Translations under genes and position numbers: made by a program
The notes under the pieces: model-generated
Databases searched by the model: none
Told to the model about the DNA's origin: nothing
Seen by the model: the letters and a program-made list of their open reading frames with translations, nothing else
Shown: piece after piece, positions 19,225-27,023 of the stretch
How positions within the stretch are numbered: position 1 is the stretch's first letter
Layout of the letters: every line of letters begins with the position of its first letter
From: Candidatus Brocadia sinica JPN1
GTDB lineage: Bacteria; Planctomycetota; Brocadiia; Brocadiales; Brocadiaceae
DNA length: 64,000 nucleotides
Assembly (NCBI RefSeq): GCF_000949635.1
Contig: NZ_BAFN01000001.1
Location: forward strand, 1,612,001 to 1,676,000
Direction: 5' to 3'

Positions 19225-20868
19225 TCAAGACTTGTTCCTGCGATAGCGACGTATCAGGTTGTTTGTCGAACTGTCATGGGCAAGCTCAGGCTCACTTTTA
19301 CTCTCAAGTTCAGGGATGATGCGCTGCGCCAGCACCTTGCCCAGTTCGACACCCCACTGGTCGAACGAGTCAATCTGCCAGATAACACCTTGGGTGAAGA
19401 CACAATGCTCATAGAGGGCAACGAGTTTGCCGAGTATTTCTGGCGTGAGCCGATCCGCAAAGATTATGTTCGACGGCCGGTTACCTTCAAAAACCCGATG
19501 CGGCACAAGCCAGTTTGGTGTTCCTTCGGCCTTTACCTGTTCCGCCGTCTTGCCGAAGGCCAGCGCCTCGGCCTGAGCAAAAACATTCGCTATCAGCATA
19601 TCATGGTGCCGGCCAAGAGGGTTGAGCGATGTACCGAATGCTATGAAATCACAGGGAATGAATCGTGTACCCTGATGAATCAGCTGATAGAAAGAGTGCT
19701 GGCCGTTGGTGCCCGGTTCGCCCCAGTAGACCGGGCTGGTCTGATAGTCAACCTGAATTCCATCAAGGGTAATATATTTGCCATTACTCTCCATGGTCAA
19801 CTGCTGAAGATATGCCGGAAAACGTTTGAGGTACTGTTCGTAGGGTAAAACTGCAATAGTATGGGCATCAAAAAAACCGGTATACCAGATGGTCAGCAAA
19901 GCCATAAGAACAGGCAGGTTTCGTTCAAACGGAGTAATACGAAAATGCTCATCCATCTGATGGAATCCACTCAGCATTGCGCTGAAGTTGTCCGGACCGA
20001 TGGCAAGCATCGTCGAAAGGCCGATCGCAGAATCCATAGAATACCGCCCGCCGACCCAATCCCAGAATCCGAACATATTAGCGGTATCAATGCCAAACTT
20101 TGCCACTTCAGTCTCGTTCGTCGAAACAGCGACAAAGTGCTTTGCTATGGACTTTTCATCTCCACTAAGCCCTTTCAGCAACCACGCACGGGCGGTGCGG
20201 GCATTCGTCATTGTCTCTAATGTGGTGAATGTTTTTGAAGAGACGATAAAAAGAGTCTGTGCAGGGTCGAGGTCTTGAACTGCTTCTGCGAAATCAGTGC
20301 CGTCGATGTTGGAAACGAACCGGAACGTCATGCGCCGGTCGCTGTAATGCTTAAGCGCCTCGTAAGCCATTACCGGCCCAAGGTCAGAGCCCCCGATGCC
20401 GATATTGATGATATTGCGTATGGATTTCCCCGTATGGCCTTTCCACGCACCTTGCCGGACGCGGTTGGAAAAGTCAGCCATCTTGTCGAGGACAGCATGA
20501 ACTTGTGGTACCACATTTTTGCCATCCACGAGAATAGACGTCCCTCGTAGGGCCCGCAGTGCCACATGCAAAACAGCCCGGTTCTCTGTGATGTTTATCT
20601 TCTCACCACGAAACATGGCGTCAATTTGCTCGCGCAGGCCAGATTCCCCAGCCAATTGAACAAGGAGTTTGAGCGTTTCATCGCTAATGCGATTTTTCGA
20701 GTAATCCAGGTAGATGCCTGCTGCCTCGGCGGTCATACGCTCGCCGCGTTTTGGGTCATCGGCGAAAAGCGTGCGAAGATGCAGCGATTGAACTTTTTTG
20801 TAGTGGGTGTTAAGTGCGTTCCATGCCGCACGTTTGCTGAGCGGCTTAATGTGTGTTGTCATATTCAT
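19225..20868 (-). CDS. pgi: glucose-6-phosphate isomerase (stand-alone)
   Basis: This 547-residue protein has the classical long PGI architecture with two SIS folds. Motifs seen are [20 protein letters not shown] for phosphate binding, [11 protein letters not shown] (PGI signature region), the ESNGK signature 2 area and the C-terminal [11 protein letters not shown]. It interconverts glucose-6-P and fructose-6-P. ATG codons at 20868 and 20862 are both possible behind a weak AGGGA site. It is a second, differently built PGI beside the domain in the fusion at 10157-13447. It stands between glycogen phosphorylase upstream and aldolase downstream, which suits entry of glucose units from glycogen. 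Confidence 0.97.
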   Translation of the reverse strand: MNMTTHIKPLSKRAAWNALNTHYKKVQSLHLRTLFADDPKRGERMTAEAAGIYLDYSKNRISDETLKLLVQLAGESGLREQIDAMFRGEKINITENRAVLHVALRALRGTSILVDGKNVVPQVHAVLDKMADFSNRVRQGAWKGHTGKSIRNIINIGIGGSDLGPVMAYEALKHYSDRRMTFRFVSNIDGTDFAEAVQDLDPAQTLFIVSSKTFTTLETMTNARTARAWLLKGLSGDEKSIAKHFVAVSTNETEVAKFGIDTANMFGFWDWVGGRYSMDSAIGLSTMLAIGPDNFSAMLSGFHQMDEHFRITPFERNLPVLMALLTIWYTGFFDAHTIAVLPYEQYLKRFPAYLQQLTMESNGKYITLDGIQVDYQTSPVYWGEPGTNGQHSFYQLIHQGTRFIPCDFIAFGTSLNPLGRHHDMLIANVFAQAEALAFGKTAEQVKAEGTPNWLVPHRVFEGNRPSNIIFADRLTPEILGKLVALYEHCVFTQGVIWQIDSFDQWGVELGKVLAQRIIPELESKSEPELAHDSSTNNLIRRYRRNKS

Positions 20869-20950
20869 TCCCTGTTTGCTTTTTCTGTTTTATTTCAACG
20901 GGGTTCCCCGCAAATTGTTCACAATCTGCTGACTTCATTTTGCTTTTGAC

Positions 20951-23464
20951 TTACTGTACCGGGCATGGCTTTGCTTTCCAGATATCGGCAGCATACTCTG
21001 CAATCGTGCGGTCACTTGAAAATTTTCCTGAACCAGCCACATTCAGAATGGCCTTGCGTGCCCATCCATGCTGATCTGCATACAAATCGCATAGCCGCTG
21101 ATCTGCCTCAAGATAGGACCTGAGGTCCGCCAAATGCATATAATAGTCACCTCGGTTCAAAAGGGTATCGCGCAGCGGCGCAAAAACACCCGGCTCATAT
21201 CGGCTGAAATGGTCAGAAAAAATCAAGTCCAGTGCCTCGCGTGTCTCTGCGTCGTTATCATAGTGCCAGTGCGGATTGTACCAGCTGCGGCTGTCAGCTA
21301 CCTGCTGAGCAGTCAGTCCAAACAGGAAAAAGTTTTCCTCGCCCGCTTCCTCTGCCATTTCGATAGTCGCGCCGTCGCGAGTACCGATTGTCAGCGCACC
21401 GTTCATCATAAACTTCATGTTGCTCGTGCCGCTGGCTTCATAGCCTGCTGTAGAAATTTGGTTAGAAACGTCACTGGCAGGTATGAGTCGCTCCGCGAGT
21501 GAAACGCAATAATCCGGCAGGAACAGGACTTTGAGCCGGCCGCGCATCGCAGGGTCGCCATCAATGGTGCTGGCAAGGTTGTTAATGAATTTGATAATGA
21601 CCTTTGCCAGGCGGTAGGCAGGCGCCGCTTTGCCAGCGAAGAAAAACGTTCGCGGTTCCATGTCCACACCAGGATTTGTGCGCAGCCTGTTGTAAAGGAC
21701 CACGATGCGCAGCGCATTGAGCAATTGCCGTTTGTATTCGTGGATACGCTTGACCTGGCAATCAAAGATGCTGTCCGGATCCACCGTCTGACCGCTGGTC
21801 GATTTGAGCCAGTCGGCAAACTGCGCCTTGGCTGCACGTTTGGCCTTGAGGAATGTTTCACGAAAACCTTTGTCGTCGGCAAGCGGTTTGAGCTTGCCCA
21901 CTTGAGCAAAATCCGTGGTCCAGCCGTCACCGATAGACTTGGTAATCGTATTTGCCAGCATCGGATTAGCCAGCAGTAGCCACCGACGCGGCGTAACGCC
22001 GTTGGTTTTGTTATTGAAACGCTCCGGAAACATTTCGGCAAAATCCTTAACCGTCATCGTGCGCAAAAGCCCGGAGTGAATCGCGGCCACGCCATTGGTG
22101 CTATGTGAGCCGACTATGGCCAGATTGGCCATACGAATTTTGCGTACGGTACCTTCCTCGACAATGCTCATACGGGCAACACGCCCCTCATCGCCTGCAA
22201 ATTGAGCGCGAACATCATCAAGCAGGCGGCGATTTATTTCAAGAATGATTTCCAACAGGCGCGGAAGCATCTTTTCAAACCACACGAGCGGCCATTTTTC
22301 AAGGGCTTCCGGCAACAGCGTGTGGTTCGTATACGCCAAAGTCTTTTGTGTGATATTCCACGCCTGGTCCCAACCGAGATGCGCTTCATCAAGCAGAATG
22401 CGCATCAGCTCAGGTACCGCCATCGACGGATGCGTATCGTTAAGCTGTATGGCAACCTTCTCAGGAAGTGTATTCCAATCGGTATTGCTGCTCTGGAATC
22501 GGCGCACAAGATCGGCCAGCGAGCAGGCAACAAGAAAATACTCCTGTATAAAGCGCAAACCCTGTCCCATACTGGTGGTGTCGTCGGGATACAGTACCCG
22601 TGTGAGCGATTCGGCCGTCAGCGTCTCAGCAAAAGCGCCGACAAAGTCGCCGCTGCTAAATCGCTGAAAATTAAAATAATCCGGGGCGGCAGCAACCCAG
22701 AGCCGAAGCGTATTGATCGTCTTGCCGCCATGACCAACTACGGGGCGGTCAAACGGGATACCGAGCAGACTGGCAGGCTGACCGGCAATCACACGCAGCG
22801 AACCGCCGTGTATCTCGAATGAGCAGTTCAGCCTGACCTCAACCATATCCTGCAGCCGGGCGACTTCCCATGGGTCGGGCCGGCGAAGCCAGTTGTCCGG
22901 CTGTTCGTACTGCCAGCCATCCCTGATGGACTGCTTGAAGATGCCATACTCATAACGAAGGCCGTAGCCCATGGCCGGCAGCTGCATCGTGGCCATCGAA
23001 TCCAGAAAGCACGCCGCCAGGCGTCCAAGACCTCCGTTCCCCAGGCCTGCATCAGGTTCCTGTTCGAGTAAACCGGGTAAATCAATATGCTTCTGCCCGG
23101 CCGCTTGTTTGGCAAGATCATCGAGCAGAAGATTCGTAATATTGTTGGCCAGAGAACGGCCAATGAGAAACTCCATGGAAAGATAATAAATGCGCTTCGG
23201 ATTCGCACGATGATACGTATCCTCTGTGCGTATCCATCGCTGCGAAAGGACATCCCGCACCGAACGGGCAAAGGCCTCAAATTGCTCCCGTGCGCCGGCC
23301 ACTTTCAAATCGGTAACGTTGTCAAAAATGAGGTGCCGTTCGTATAATCCGTTATCCGTCCCGGCAAACTGCACCGGCCCACACCCATATTGTTTGAGGA
23401 GTTCCGATTCAGTGACCTTGCCTGCTGACACCCTTGTGGATGCTGCCATACTTTTTGTACTCAT
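20951..23464 (-). CDS. glgP: glycogen/alpha-glucan phosphorylase
   Basis: The 837-residue GT35 enzyme releases glucose-1-phosphate from the non-reducing ends of glycogen. The N-terminal half holds YYLSMEFLIGRSL and NGGLGRLAACFLDS; the C-terminal half has the pyridoxal-phosphate site EASGTSNMKFMMNG, whose Lys binds the cofactor, followed by GTRDGATIEM. Length is typical of bacterial GlgP/MalP. The ATG at 23464 follows AAAGGATATTGAG. It is followed 82 bases downstream by pgi. No phosphoglucomutase is in the window, so the step from glucose-1-P to glucose-6-P must come from elsewhere. Confidence 0.97.
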   Translation of the reverse strand: MSTKSMAASTRVSAGKVTESELLKQYGCGPVQFAGTDNGLYERHLIFDNVTDLKVAGAREQFEAFARSVRDVLSQRWIRTEDTYHRANPKRIYYLSMEFLIGRSLANNITNLLLDDLAKQAAGQKHIDLPGLLEQEPDAGLGNGGLGRLAACFLDSMATMQLPAMGYGLRYEYGIFKQSIRDGWQYEQPDNWLRRPDPWEVARLQDMVEVRLNCSFEIHGGSLRVIAGQPASLLGIPFDRPVVGHGGKTINTLRLWVAAAPDYFNFQRFSSGDFVGAFAETLTAESLTRVLYPDDTTSMGQGLRFIQEYFLVACSLADLVRRFQSSNTDWNTLPEKVAIQLNDTHPSMAVPELMRILLDEAHLGWDQAWNITQKTLAYTNHTLLPEALEKWPLVWFEKMLPRLLEIILEINRRLLDDVRAQFAGDEGRVARMSIVEEGTVRKIRMANLAIVGSHSTNGVAAIHSGLLRTMTVKDFAEMFPERFNNKTNGVTPRRWLLLANPMLANTITKSIGDGWTTDFAQVGKLKPLADDKGFRETFLKAKRAAKAQFADWLKSTSGQTVDPDSIFDCQVKRIHEYKRQLLNALRIVVLYNRLRTNPGVDMEPRTFFFAGKAAPAYRLAKVIIKFINNLASTIDGDPAMRGRLKVLFLPDYCVSLAERLIPASDVSNQISTAGYEASGTSNMKFMMNGALTIGTRDGATIEMAEEAGEENFFLFGLTAQQVADSRSWYNPHWHYDNDAETREALDLIFSDHFSRYEPGVFAPLRDTLLNRGDYYMHLADLRSYLEADQRLCDLYADQHGWARKAILNVAGSGKFSSDRTIAEYAADIWKAKPCPVQ

Positions 23465-23530
23465 CTCAATATCCTTTCTGACGTTATACTCAAGGTGATC
23501 ATAGAACGTGCATGTTAAGATTGATTACCA

Positions 23531-23693
23531 GGTGGCACGGACAAATTTCGTTTGTCCGTGCTGAAGCTGCACGATATTGTTGGCGAATTATTCATGTTAA
23601 AACTTGGATAGACAATATAAGTCAAACCGTTGCGAGTGCAAAGTATAAAGCAGTATTACAAAACACGGACAAGCATAGCTTGTCCGTGCCACC
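23531..23693. repeat. MITE-like element with 14-bp terminal inverted repeats
   Basis: The ends read GGTGGCACGGACAA (23531-23544) and TTGTCCGTGCCACC (23680-23693). Each end is also part of its own local hairpin, 23535-23561 and 23664-23688. The 100-odd bases between encode nothing. It lies upstream of glgP, between it and the phosphatase gene. The 329-base gap holds nothing else I recognise. Confidence 0.7.
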
Positions 23694-23793
23694 GGTCGGT
23701 TAGATTATGGTGGCTATCAAATCTATAAATCATAAATTGCGAGCATCTTGAGTATACCTTTTTTTACCCCTGGGGTACCTGCAACCGGATCTA

Positions 23794-24393
23794 TCATGTA
23801 CCGATGTGATGATCATCATTCCACAGCCGTATCACCGGATGTGAAAGATCATGTTTATAACCCAGTGCACTCAGGCTCGCGGTGCTTAGCATGAAATACG
23901 AACAGGAAACCGATGGCTCAAGTCCGAGCCATCGGACCGTAAGGACTCTGATAAAATGTCCGCTCGAAAAAATCAGCACATTCCCATTAACCTTGCGCAC
24001 CCTGCCGATTACTCGGTCAGCCCGCGCTACGGCCTGAGCCGGTAATTCTCCTCCGGGACAGCCATCACGGAAGAGCTGCCAATCCGGGTGTTGGGCATGT
24101 ATCTCGCTGGAGAGGTGGCCTTCATATTCGCCATAGTTCCATTCAACAAGGTCATGATCGACCTCCGCTACAGCCCCAAAACCGGCCAGTTCACAAGTCC
24201 GCACAGCTCGCTGCAGCGGACTGGTAAATACCTTGGCAAAAGCTATACCTTTCAGGCGTTCCCTAAGCCGGCGCGCATTCCGCTCGCCGCGCTCGGTCAG
24301 CGGCAAATCAGTAAGACCGGTATACTTCCCCGTCAGACTCCAGGCCGTTTCACCATGTCTCGCAAGATAAATGACCGGAAGCTCTTCGCTCAT
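23794..24393 (-). CDS. histidine phosphatase, resembling Shb17 sedoheptulose-1,7-bisphosphatase
   Basis: This 199-residue member of the histidine phosphatase (phosphoglycerate-mutase-like) superfamily has the catalytic RHGETAW near residue 13 and the second His in SGHFIRVL. Beyond the general motifs it shares several features with what I remember of yeast Shb17: YTGLTDLPLT, EWNYGEYEG, RDGCPGGE and an ALGY..H..P...LW ending. Shb17 dephosphorylates sedoheptulose-1,7- and fructose-1,6-bisphosphate. Such an activity would fit an island with aldolase, transaldolase and phosphoketolase. The general call is firm; the substrate is inferred. Alternatives are CobC/GpmB-like phosphatases. The ATG at 24393 follows a GAAGGAG site. 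It is divergent from glgX. Confidence 0.85.
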   Translation of the reverse strand: MSEELPVIYLARHGETAWSLTGKYTGLTDLPLTERGERNARRLRERLKGIAFAKVFTSPLQRAVRTCELAGFGAVAEVDHDLVEWNYGEYEGHLSSEIHAQHPDWQLFRDGCPGGELPAQAVARADRVIGRVRKVNGNVLIFSSGHFIRVLTVRWLGLEPSVSCSYFMLSTASLSALGYKHDLSHPVIRLWNDDHHIGT

Positions 24394-24444
24394 GATTTCA
24401 TATCTCCTTCATCCTAACCCGAACGAGTCGGAAAAGACAAAATC

Positions 24445-24489
24445 CGAAGCACGAAATTCGTGAGTCAACTCAACCCTGTCAGGGTTAAA
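24445..24489 (-). repeat. short repeat with AACCCTGACAGGGTT palindrome, copy 1
   Basis: Read on the minus strand, it matches 26969-27006: the palindrome TTAACCCTGNCAGGGTT followed by ACTCACG.ATTT.GTGCTT. The two copies lie in opposite orientation at either end of glgX. Confidence 0.6.
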
Positions 24490-24501
24490 ATAAACAAAAA
24501 A

Positions 24502-24597
24502 AGCCTTACTGCAAAGATATTTATTTCGAATATCTTCGGCAGTAAGGCTGTCTTTTAGAAAAAACCGCTTAAGCCGTTGAAACTGTTTCAACGGCTT
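24502..24597. ncRNA. two strong adjacent hairpins in the phosphatase-glgX divergent region
   Basis: The first, 24502-24549, pairs AGCCTTACTGCAAAGATATT with a near-perfect complement around a seven-base loop. The second, 24571-24597, pairs AAGCCGTTGAAAC with GTTTCAACGGCTT. They are upstream of both divergent genes, so ordinary termination is not obvious. They may be a structured leader for the phosphatase, a remnant of a mobile element or an unknown RNA; I cannot assign a known riboswitch family. The call as RNA is tentative. Confidence 0.35.
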
Positions 24598-24778
24598 GGC
24601 AAGACCCTTTACTTTGCGCCCCCTGATTGCTCAGGGTTTACCTTTATCGGGACATTTTGAATTTTGTGTGCCCATGTTGGCAACTTTGATCATTACTATC
24701 ATTAATAGATAATCTCTGTCAAGCAAAAAATAACAATACAAAAATATATTCTCAAACAAATAATGCGCCAAAGAGTGT

Positions 24779-24806
24779 TTGCAATCATTATTGAAAATTG
24801 TATAAT
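24779..24806 (+). promoter_or_regulatory. putative sigma70-type promoter of glgX
   Basis: TTGCAA (24779-24784) and TATAAT (24801-24806) are separated by 16 bases. Transcription would begin near 24813, giving a leader of about 84 bases with a small hairpin ATGAGG-CTTTT-CCTCAT at 24821-24837 before the GGAGAAAGGA ribosome-binding site. Confidence 0.5.
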
Positions 24807-24896
24807 CAAGAAAATTGCCATTATGAGGCTTTTCCTCATTATGTTTGAGGAAGATGGGTACTCAATAGCCATGGCGTACCGGAGAAAGGAAAACAC

Positions 24897-26972
24897 ATGT
24901 CTCACATTAACACAAAGGGTCGAAGCTCACCACTCGGCGCAACCGTTTACGAAGACGGCGTTAACTTCAGCGTTTTTTCCCGTAATGCTACAGGTGTAGA
25001 ACTGTTGTTCTTTGACCACGAGGACAACGACAAGCCGGTACGCAGTATTCAAATTGATCCCTGGGCCGGCCGAACCTATCATTACTGGCATGTCTTTGTG
25101 TCAGGCGTACAAGCCGGACAACTTTACGGTTATCGGGTACGCGGACCGCATGAACCTGCCAGGGGGATGAGATTCGATCCATCCAAAGTCCTTCTCGATC
25201 CCTATGGCCGCGGTGTTGCTGTTCCCAGGAATTACAGTCGAGAAGCCGCCAGCAAAGCGGGTGACAACGCCGCTGTGGCGATGAAAAGCGTAGTGGTCGA
25301 TACCCACAAGTATAATTGGGAAGGCGACACGTCGATTAAACGGCCGTCATCACGCATGATCATTTACGAGATGCATGTGCGGGGTTTTACCCGCCATCCC
25401 AGTTCAGGGGTTTCCGAAAAGGCACGTGGCACTTACGCCGGCCTGATTGAGAAGATTCCGTATCTTCAGGAACTCGGTGTTACTGCGGTCGAATTACTCC
25501 CTGTTTTCCAGTTCGATGCACAGGATTGCCCGCCGGGACTTGTCAACTACTGGGGCTATGCGCCGGTATCTTTCTTTTCCCCGCATCAGGCGTACAGCTC
25601 GCGGCAGGATCCGCTTGGTCCGACAGATGAATTCCGTGATATGGTCAAGGCACTGCATCGGGCAGACATTGAGGTTATTCTCGATGTCGTGTTCAATCAT
25701 ACCGCCGAAGGCGGCCAGTCCGGGCCAACGCTGAGTTTCCGCGGATTGGACAACAGCATGTACTACATCCTCGAACAGGATTGTTCCCGTTACGCCAACT
25801 ACAGCGGAACGGGAAACACCCTCAACGCTAATCATCCTGTCGTGCGCCGCATGATTGTGGATAGTCTCCGCTACTGGGTCGAAGAGATGCATGTAGACGG
25901 TTTCCGCTTTGACCTTGCATCGATCCTCGCACGCGACGTGTCAGGGCACCTGATGCCAAACCCGCCGGTGCTCTGGGATATTGAGTCGGATCCGGTTCTT
26001 GCAGGCACAAAGATCATCGCCGAGGCATGGGATGCTGCCGGCCTGTATCAGGTGGGCAGTTTCGTTGGAGACAGTTGGAAAGAGTGGAATGGACGATTTC
26101 GCGATGATGCTCGCAGCTTCTTCCGCGGCCAGGATGGTTCAGTAACACGCTTTGCCGACAGGCTCATGGGTAGTCCCCAGATATATGGTCATGAGAATCG
26201 CGAGGTAGAACAAAGTGTCAACTTTGTGACCTGTCACGATGGTTTTACGCTCAACGACCTTGTCTCCTATAACAGCAAACACAATGAAGCTAACAGGGAA
26301 GGCAACCGTGACGGTTCGGATGACAATCTGAGCTGGAACTGCGGCGTAGAGGGACCGACGGATGATCCGGCGGTGGAAAAACTGCGAAACCGCCAGGTAA
26401 AAAACTTTTTGACTGTCACGATGCTGTCGCTCGGTGTTCCCATGATTCTGATGGGCGATGAAGTGCGGCGTACCCAGCATGGCAATAATAACGCCTATTG
26501 CTTAGACAACGAGATCAGTTGGTTCGACTGGACGCTGGTCACAAAACATGCCGATCTGCACCGGTTTGTGAAATTACTTATTGCGCGGAGGCGACTGAGG
26601 GAGGTGGAGCACGAATATCAGCGCGTAACCCTGAACCAGTTGCTCCGTGATGCCAATAAAGCATGGCATGGTACAAAACTTGGTCAGCCGGACTGGGGGG
26701 ATCATTCGCATAGCATAGCATTCACTGCGGAGATAAAAACACAAAGGCTGCTCTTCCACATGATCATGAACGCATACCGGGAGCCGCTCGACTTCGAATT
26801 GCCGCCGGTAGAGAACAGGGGGAAAAATTCCTGGCGTAGGTGGATCGACACTGCCCTCGATTCCCCAAATGACATCATCGGATGGCAAACATCGCCTCCG
26901 GTTCAAAATCTTTCCTATCAGGCCGCGCCACACTCTGTGGTCGTACTGTGGAGAAATACATCCAACGATTAA
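24897..26972 (+). CDS. glgX: glycogen debranching enzyme GlgX (isoamylase type)
   Basis: The 691-residue GH13 enzyme hydrolyses alpha-1,6 branches of phosphorylase-trimmed glycogen. A CBM48-type N-terminal domain (about 10-100) precedes the barrel. Barrel motifs are DVVFNHTAEG, the nucleophile Asp in GFRFDLA, the acid/base Glu in IIAEAWD and the third carboxylate in VTCHDGF. Length matches GlgX/TreX. The ATG at 24897 has GGAGAAAGGA upstream. It is the only plus-strand gene in the island, divergent from the Shb17-like phosphatase and convergent with the acetate kinase-PduL fusion. Its stop codon lies within a short palindromic repeat. Confidence 0.96.
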   Translation: MSHINTKGRSSPLGATVYEDGVNFSVFSRNATGVELLFFDHEDNDKPVRSIQIDPWAGRTYHYWHVFVSGVQAGQLYGYRVRGPHEPARGMRFDPSKVLLDPYGRGVAVPRNYSREAASKAGDNAAVAMKSVVVDTHKYNWEGDTSIKRPSSRMIIYEMHVRGFTRHPSSGVSEKARGTYAGLIEKIPYLQELGVTAVELLPVFQFDAQDCPPGLVNYWGYAPVSFFSPHQAYSSRQDPLGPTDEFRDMVKALHRADIEVILDVVFNHTAEGGQSGPTLSFRGLDNSMYYILEQDCSRYANYSGTGNTLNANHPVVRRMIVDSLRYWVEEMHVDGFRFDLASILARDVSGHLMPNPPVLWDIESDPVLAGTKIIAEAWDAAGLYQVGSFVGDSWKEWNGRFRDDARSFFRGQDGSVTRFADRLMGSPQIYGHENREVEQSVNFVTCHDGFTLNDLVSYNSKHNEANREGNRDGSDDNLSWNCGVEGPTDDPAVEKLRNRQVKNFLTVTMLSLGVPMILMGDEVRRTQHGNNNAYCLDNEISWFDWTLVTKHADLHRFVKLLIARRRLREVEHEYQRVTLNQLLRDANKAWHGTKLGQPDWGDHSHSIAFTAEIKTQRLLFHMIMNAYREPLDFELPPVENRGKNSWRRWIDTALDSPNDIIGWQTSPPVQNLSYQAAPHSVVVLWRNTSND

Positions 26973-27006
26973 CCCTGTCAGGGTTAACTCACGGATTTGT
27001 GCTTTT
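26969..27006 (+). repeat. short repeat with TTAACCCTGTCAGGGTTAA palindrome, copy 2
   Basis: The palindrome overlaps the glgX stop codon and continues with ACTCACGGATTTGTGCTTTT. An inverted relative is at 24445-24489 on the other side of glgX. It could double as a transcription stop in the convergent gap. Confidence 0.6.
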
Positions 27007-27023
27007 CACGATGCTCCCTTACT

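Noticed and set aside
22202-22822. 206-codon plus-strand frame opposite glgP
   Set aside because: Lies entirely within glgP on the other strand and shows no recognisable domain.
24409-24591. 60-codon minus-strand frame upstream of the phosphatase
   Set aside because: It is made up of the two hairpins and the short palindromic repeat, and has no recognisable family; more likely non-coding structure.
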